Positions 4,604 to 9,006 of a DNA stretch of 9,006 bases are shown here, piece after piece (the first letter of the stretch is position 1; every line of letters begins with the position of its first letter). Where the stretch lies: NCBI GenBank assembly GCA_016186525.1, contig JACPLM010000039.1:1-9006 (forward strand), read 5' to 3'. The notes below the pieces were generated by a model, which worked only from the letters and a program-made list of their open reading frames with translations, did no database searches and was not told the origin of the DNA. The translations under genes were made by a program, and so were the position numbers. This DNA comes from Candidatus Nealsoniibacteriota bacterium (GTDB lineage: Bacteria; Patescibacteriota; Minisyncoccia; Minisyncoccales; MHMH01).

Positions 4604-5515
4604 ATGAGAAATATAATACGGAATCAAAAAACAACTTGGATTGATATTACAAAACCAACTCGGCAGGATATGGATTATTTGAAAGACCAATATCATTTTC
4701 ATCATATGGTCTTGGAGCAATTAATCCCGCGCTCTTATTACCCCCGTCTGGAAGTTGGCTCGGATTATCTATTCTTAATAGTCAACTACCCCACCTATTA
4801 TGAAATAAACCACGATGTGCTTCCCAGAGAAGTTGATATTATTCTTACAAAAGAAGTAATTGTTACCAATCACCTTAGGCCGCTCCCCCTTTTGGAGAAC
4901 TTATTTAAAGTCTGCCAAAGGCCGGAGATAGAGGGCGAAAAATATCTGGAAAAGGGGCCGGGATTCATTTTATTTTCCATCTTAAATATTTTCTGGCGTG
5001 ATTGCCTGGTAAAATTGGATAAATTAAACGATGAAATTGAGAAAATTGAAAGAAAGATTTTCCAAGGCAAAGAAAAAGACATGGTAATGCAAATTTCGCA
5101 TACCAAAACCGATATAATTGATTTCTGGCGGATAGTGGAGCCGCAGTACGAAATAATGAGATTATTAGAAAAAGAAGGGCCTAAATTCTTCGGGCAGGAC
5201 CTCGCTCTGTACTTTTCTGACGCTTTGGGAACATACGAAAAGGTTTGGCAAAATTTAAAAGCGCATAAAGAAACGATTTTTGCGCTGGAAAAAACAAACC
5301 AATCTCTGCTGACCACTAAAACAAACGAGATTATAAAAATTTTGACTGTTTTTTCAATAATTACCCTGCCTCTCGTTGTCTGGTCATCAGTTTGGGGAAT
5401 GAACGTCGGACTTCCTTTCAGCGGTCATAAGGCAGGTTTTTGGATAGTCATCTCCCTGATGTTTGCCTCAATGGCATTTATGTTTTTATATTTCAGGAAG
5501 AAAAGATGGCTTTAA
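4604..5515 (+). CDS. corA: CorA-family divalent cation (Mg2+/Co2+) transport protein
   Basis: CorA proteins form pentameric inner-membrane channels, mainly for Mg2+ uptake. This 303-residue protein has a soluble N-terminal domain that opens with WIDITKPT (compare the family's W-D-P start). A long helical stalk follows (about 130-240, charged, heptad-like: KLDKLNDEIEKIERKIF). Two C-terminal membrane helices (about 246-264 and 279-297) come next, then a basic tail RKKRWL. The selectivity signature GMN is present at 265-267 in the context SVWGMNVGLPF; Trp takes the place of the common Tyr before GMN. Length matches the family. The ATG at 4604 gives a proper N-terminus; no Shine-Dalgarno precedes it. 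It is divergent from hrcA and leads a three-gene membrane-protein set. The ion preference (Mg2+, Co2+, Ni2+, Zn2+) cannot be told from sequence. Confidence 0.9.
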   Translation: MRNIIRNQKTTWIDITKPTRQDMDYLKDQYHFHHMVLEQLIPRSYYPRLEVGSDYLFLIVNYPTYYEINHDVLPREVDIILTKEVIVTNHLRPLPLLENLFKVCQRPEIEGEKYLEKGPGFILFSILNIFWRDCLVKLDKLNDEIEKIERKIFQGKEKDMVMQISHTKTDIIDFWRIVEPQYEIMRLLEKEGPKFFGQDLALYFSDALGTYEKVWQNLKAHKETIFALEKTNQSLLTTKTNEIIKILTVFSIITLPLVVWSSVWGMNVGLPFSGHKAGFWIVISLMFASMAFMFLYFRKKRWL

Positions 5516-5529
5516 ATTTAAAATAATAA

Positions 5530-7269
5530 ATGTCCAATCGTCTTACTTTTATCATCGCGGGCCTTCTGCTTTTAACTTTATTCTCAATCGCTTTTTTAAG
5601 CATGGCTCAGGACTCTTTAACTTTTGACGAACTGGCGCATATTCCGGCTAGCTACTCCTACCTCACTCAAAAAGATTACAGATTGAACCCCGAACATCCT
5701 CCCCTGGTGAAGGATTTAGCGGCCTTGCCTCTTTTATTTTTAAATTTGAATTTCCCCTCAAAAGACCAAGTTTGGCTGCAGGAAGATTCGGCTCCTGCTT
5801 GGTGGGTGCAGTTTGACGCAGGAACGAAATTCTTATACGAATCCGGCAATAATCCAAGAGATATTATTATTTGGTCTCGCCTGCCGATGATTTTTCTTTT
5901 AGTATTCTTAGCTTGGTTCCTTTTTAAATGGGCCAGAGAGCTTGGGGGCAATTATGCGGGATTGGCCGTATTAATTCTTTTTTCTTTCTCTCCGGAATTT
6001 ATCGCTCATGGCAGATTAGTAACCACCGACGTGGGAGCCGCCATGGGAACGGTTTTAGCGACCTATTTTTGGCTAAAATTCCTTAAAAACCCTAAAAAAA
6101 TTAATCTCTTTTTAGCCGGTTTATTTTTGGGGATAGCTCTGCTCATCAAATTTTCTTTAATTTTACTCATTCCATTTTTAGGAATTATCACATTTGTTTA
6201 TGCCCTGCTCTCTGCTCCCCGGCTGGAAAACTTAAAAAAATATATCCCGAAAGCGGTTTTAGCCGGAGCAATCAGCCTTATGATTATTTGGCCGATTTAT
6301 CAATTTCATATCTGGAATTACCCGCCGGAGCGCCAAGTCAGGGATACCGCCGCAGACTTGGCTCCCAATCCCATCGAACCTGCAAAAAACCTGACAATTT
6401 GGATGGCGGACAAGCCTCTCTTGAGGCCCTTTGCCCAATATTTCAAAGGAGTTTTAATGGCGACCCAGCGCACGGGTTTTGGCAACACGACTTATTTTAT
6501 GGGGCAAATTTCAGCTGATGCATGGCGGTCTTATTTCCCGATTATGTATCTTGCCAAACTGCCGCTGGCTTTCCACGCAATAACAATTTTAACAATTCTC
6601 GGCCTTATTTATTCTCTCTTCAGAAAACGGCCTAAAAATTGGCTGAAAGAAAACTTTTTTGTTTTCGCATTCTTGGCATTTTTGTCAATTTATTGGTTAA
6701 CGGCTATTATGGGGAACCTCAACATAGGACTGCGGCACATCCTGCCCACTATTCCTTTTATTTATTTCCTGGTAATATTAGGGCTTAGAAGAGTTTTTGA
6801 AACGGCAGGCAAATTCAAAAAACCGCTTGCGATAGCGTTAGCTCTAATATTTATCTGGTATGCTTATTCTTCCGTTTCTGCCTTCCCCTACTATCTTTCT
6901 TATTACAACGAAGCTGCCGGAGGCATAAAAAACGGCTACAAATATGCCGCAGACTCAAACTACGACTGGGGCCAAGATTTTTACAGATTGCTTATGTTTA
7001 TTAATGAAAATAATATTCAAAAAATTAATCTTGATTATTTCGGAGGCGAAAGCCCTAAATACTGGCTTGGAGAAAAATACATTAAATTAAATCCGAAAGA
7101 ATCGGAAAAGCCTCGCGGCTGGGTAGCGGTTTCCCTAAATCAGCTCATGGGAGGAATCGCAAAACCCGTATCCGGCTTTGACCAAGAAACCGGTTATTAC
7201 GGCTGGCTGGAAGATTATACGCTGAAAGCTAAAGCTGGAAACTCTATTTTCATATATTACAAAGATTAA
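5530..7269 (+). CDS. Polytopic GT-C glycosyltransferase (GT39/PMT, ArnT-like)
   Basis: Enzymes of this fold use a polyprenyl-phosphate-linked sugar and transfer it to protein or envelope glycolipid outside the membrane. The 579-residue protein starts with a membrane helix (about 5-25). The first external loop follows, with the acidic motif TFDELAHIPA (Asp33-Glu34) where GT-C enzymes carry their catalytic Asp. Next comes RLNPEHPPLVKD (51-62), typical of this family. About ten more hydrophobic segments follow up to about residue 450, including NLNIGLRHILPTIPFIYFLV. The C-terminal soluble part contains YYNEAAGG and ADSNYDWGQD. The gene lies 14 bp after corA and 2 bp before the next gene, so it is probably co-transcribed. 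Donor and acceptor are unknown. No Shine-Dalgarno precedes the ATG. The class is secure; a specific gene name is not. Confidence 0.85.
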   Translation: MSNRLTFIIAGLLLLTLFSIAFLSMAQDSLTFDELAHIPASYSYLTQKDYRLNPEHPPLVKDLAALPLLFLNLNFPSKDQVWLQEDSAPAWWVQFDAGTKFLYESGNNPRDIIIWSRLPMIFLLVFLAWFLFKWARELGGNYAGLAVLILFSFSPEFIAHGRLVTTDVGAAMGTVLATYFWLKFLKNPKKINLFLAGLFLGIALLIKFSLILLIPFLGIITFVYALLSAPRLENLKKYIPKAVLAGAISLMIIWPIYQFHIWNYPPERQVRDTAADLAPNPIEPAKNLTIWMADKPLLRPFAQYFKGVLMATQRTGFGNTTYFMGQISADAWRSYFPIMYLAKLPLAFHAITILTILGLIYSLFRKRPKNWLKENFFVFAFLAFLSIYWLTAIMGNLNIGLRHILPTIPFIYFLVILGLRRVFETAGKFKKPLAIALALIFIWYAYSSVSAFPYYLSYYNEAAGGIKNGYKYAADSNYDWGQDFYRLLMFINENNIQKINLDYFGGESPKYWLGEKYIKLNPKESEKPRGWVAVSLNQLMGGIAKPVSGFDQETGYYGWLEDYTLKAKAGNSIFIYYKD

Positions 7270-7271
7270 AA

Positions 7272-9006
7272 ATGACTATCTTTAAATGGATTAAAGAAAA
7301 ATTATTGGGCAAACCCTTAGCTACCGGGCGGGCTATTAGCGAACGTTTAACCAACCTGCAGGGGTTGGCTATTTTTGGCGCAGACGCCATGTCGTCCACT
7401 GCTTACGCCACAGAAGAAATTCTTTTAGTTCTTGTTTCGGCAAGCATATTCAGCTCCATCTTTTCTGTCTGGACAGCCATGGCTATCGTCGCCTTGATCC
7501 TAATAATAGTCGTTGCTTACCGCCAGGTAATTTACGCTTATCCGCAAGGAGGCGGCGTTTACAATGTTGCCAAAGAAAACTTGGGAGAAACTGCGGCGTT
7601 AATCGGAGGCGCTTCGCTTTGGGTAGATTATATTTTAACCGTGGCTGTTTCCGTTGCAGCCGGCGTTGCCGCAATTACTTCGGCCTTTCCCGCATTGTAT
7701 CCGCAGAGGATTATCATTGGCATTATGGTTATTTTGGTATTGATGTGGACCAATCTCCGGGGAGTCCGCGAATCAGGCAAAATATTTGCCATCCCAACGT
7801 ATATTTTCATAATTTCTTTTGCTTTAATGATTATTTACGGCGCCATTCGTTTTATTTTCGGCAACTTCCCCGTAGCTGTTTACGAACAGCCTGCAGCTGC
7901 GGGATCTTTAGGAATAATCAGCATTGCGTTAATCATCCGCGCTTTTGCTTCCGGCTGCACTGCCTTAACGGGCATAGAGGCAACTTCAAACGGAGTGCAA
8001 GCGTTTAAGCCGCCCGAATCGAAAAATGCGGCCAAAACATTAACTTGGCTGGGCATCATTCTTGGCTTTACATTTTTGGGCATCACGCTTTTGGCCTATT
8101 GGGGCAAAATTATTCCGATGGAAAATGAAACGCTGGTTTCCCAAATTGCCAACGCGCTTTTCGGCCATAACCCATTTTATTATCTGATACAAATTATTAC
8201 AGCCTTAATACTTCTTCTGGCGGCCAACACGCCTTTTGCCGGTTTCCCCAGAGCTGCTTCCATGTTTGCCAAAGACGGTTATTTCCCTCGGCAATTCTAT
8301 ACTCTTGGCTCGCGGTTGGTTTTTACCCACGGAATTGTCGCTCTTGCCATACTATCATCTTTGCTGATTATAGTTTTTAGCGGCAGCGTTCATGCCTTAA
8401 TCCCCCTTTACGCTGTCGGCGTATTTCTCGGCTTTGCCATATCACAGCTGGGCATGATGGCTTATTGGAAAAAAGCAGGCCGCGGCCACGCAAAAAATAT
8501 TTTAATCAATGTCTTGGGCTTTATAGCTACTTCTACGGTTTTTCTTATAGTTCTCTTAGCCAAATTTACCAGCGGCGCCTGGGTTTTAGCTCCATCTATT
8601 ATTCTTATCCTGCTTTTAATGCATAAAATAAAAAAACACTACTTGAGTGTGGAAAAGACGCTTTCCGAAGAGCAGGCTGAATTTTTAAAAATCTCTCCGG
8701 AAAAAATTATGATGATTGTATTTGTCTCAAAACTTAACCGCCTTTCTATCGAAACTGCTCTATTTGCCAGGGGCTTTAAGCCGAAAAAGGTTAGAGCGTT
8801 CCATGTTGCTTTCGATCAAAATGAAGTTGAAACATTGAAAAACGAATGGGAGATAAGATTTCCGGAAATTCCCATAGATATTATCATAGATGAATTCCGC
8901 GAAATAATACCCCACGCCATTAACTATGTTAGAAATATGGAAAAACAATGGAAAGAAGAGGGCGGAGAAAAAATAATAGCGGTAATACCCATGATGGTTC
9001 CCACGG
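7272..9006 (+). CDS. kimA: KimA-like APC-superfamily K+ importer (3' end outside window)
   Basis: The frame is open from the ATG at 7272 to the window end: 578 codons, no stop, so the C-terminus is missing. The start LLGKPLATGRAISERLTNLQGLAIFGADAMSSTAYATEEILLVL matches the KimA (YdaO) family. The residues I recall as K+-coordinating in B. subtilis KimA all have counterparts at a constant small offset: Asp38, Tyr45, Asp119, Thr123, Ser127, Thr233, Glu236 and Tyr380 (for D36, Y43, D117, T121, S125, T230, E233, Y377). About twelve membrane helices are followed from about residue 465 by a soluble USP-like domain (KIMMIVFVSKLNRLSIETAL, AFHVAFD). In Bacillus this importer is proton-coupled and inhibited by c-di-AMP; whether that holds here is inference. 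It starts 2 bp after the glycosyltransferase stop. The family usually has about 600 residues, so little is missing. A generic amino-acid permease is the alternative. Confidence 0.8.
   Translation, partial: MTIFKWIKEKLLGKPLATGRAISERLTNLQGLAIFGADAMSSTAYATEEILLVLVSASIFSSIFSVWTAMAIVALILIIVVAYRQVIYAYPQGGGVYNVAKENLGETAALIGGASLWVDYILTVAVSVAAGVAAITSAFPALYPQRIIIGIMVILVLMWTNLRGVRESGKIFAIPTYIFIISFALMIIYGAIRFIFGNFPVAVYEQPAAAGSLGIISIALIIRAFASGCTALTGIEATSNGVQAFKPPESKNAAKTLTWLGIILGFTFLGITLLAYWGKIIPMENETLVSQIANALFGHNPFYYLIQIITALILLLAANTPFAGFPRAASMFAKDGYFPRQFYTLGSRLVFTHGIVALAILSSLLIIVFSGSVHALIPLYAVGVFLGFAISQLGMMAYWKKAGRGHAKNILINVLGFIATSTVFLIVLLAKFTSGAWVLAPSIILILLLMHKIKKHYLSVEKTLSEEQAEFLKISPEKIMMIVFVSKLNRLSIETALFARGFKPKKVRAFHVAFDQNEVETLKNEWEIRFPEIPIDIIIDEFREIIPHAINYVRNMEKQWKEEGGEKIIAVIPMMVPT

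Noticed and set aside
4870..5316. Minus-strand open frame inside corA
   Set aside because: It is fully contained in a gene with clear CorA signature; its composition is that of a reverse-complement shadow.
7619..8008. Plus-strand frame inside kimA rich in Cys/His/Arg
   Set aside because: It overlaps, out of frame, the continuous KimA-like frame with conserved K+-site residues; the Cys/His content is a frame artefact, not a zinc-binding protein.

Overview
The window looks like chromosomal sequence from an AT-rich bacterium with a compact genome. The best guess is a member of the Candidate Phyla Radiation (Patescibacteria/Parcubacteria-like). The reasons are tight gene packing with 1-16 nt overlaps and gaps, a strongly shortened HrcA, natural stops that are all TAA, no recognisable Shine-Dalgarno motif before any start, and an AT-rich intergenic style. 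No 16S rRNA or other taxonomic marker is present, so this is inference.

Left half, minus strand (about 4550 down to 58): a classic class I heat-shock operon in the order hrcA-grpE-dnaK-dnaJ, followed by a tRNA-Lys(UUU) gene and an intrinsic terminator. A CIRCE operator overlaps a strong sigma70-type promoter in front of hrcA, so HrcA should repress its own operon and GrpE/DnaK/DnaJ should be made on heat or misfolding stress. The -10 box lies only 8 nt from the hrcA ATG, so the mRNA is probably leaderless or nearly so.

The most striking feature is that both dnaK and dnaJ are frameshifted, each by a perfect two-copy tandem duplication whose length is not a multiple of three: 7 bp in dnaK (2795-2808) and 25 bp in dnaJ (608-657). 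Removing one copy from each restores full-length, canonical proteins (634 and 372 residues). All other genes are intact. This is either a recent or reversible inactivation of the DnaK chaperone pair or a pair of assembly errors; the sequence alone cannot decide. A second layer of structure is two clusters of short GC-rich palindromes inside coding sequence, one in the disordered N-terminus of GrpE and one in the Gly/Phe linker of DnaJ.

Right half, plus strand (about 4550 to 9006): a divergent set of three closely spaced membrane-protein genes. They are a CorA-type divalent cation channel, a polytopic GT-C (PMT/ArnT-like, GT39-type) glycosyltransferase, and a KimA-type APC-superfamily potassium importer that runs off the window end. 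The 14 bp and 2 bp gaps suggest one transcription unit concerned with ion homeostasis and envelope glycosylation. I found no mobile element, CRISPR array or phage gene, and no gene-free stretch longer than about 225 bp.
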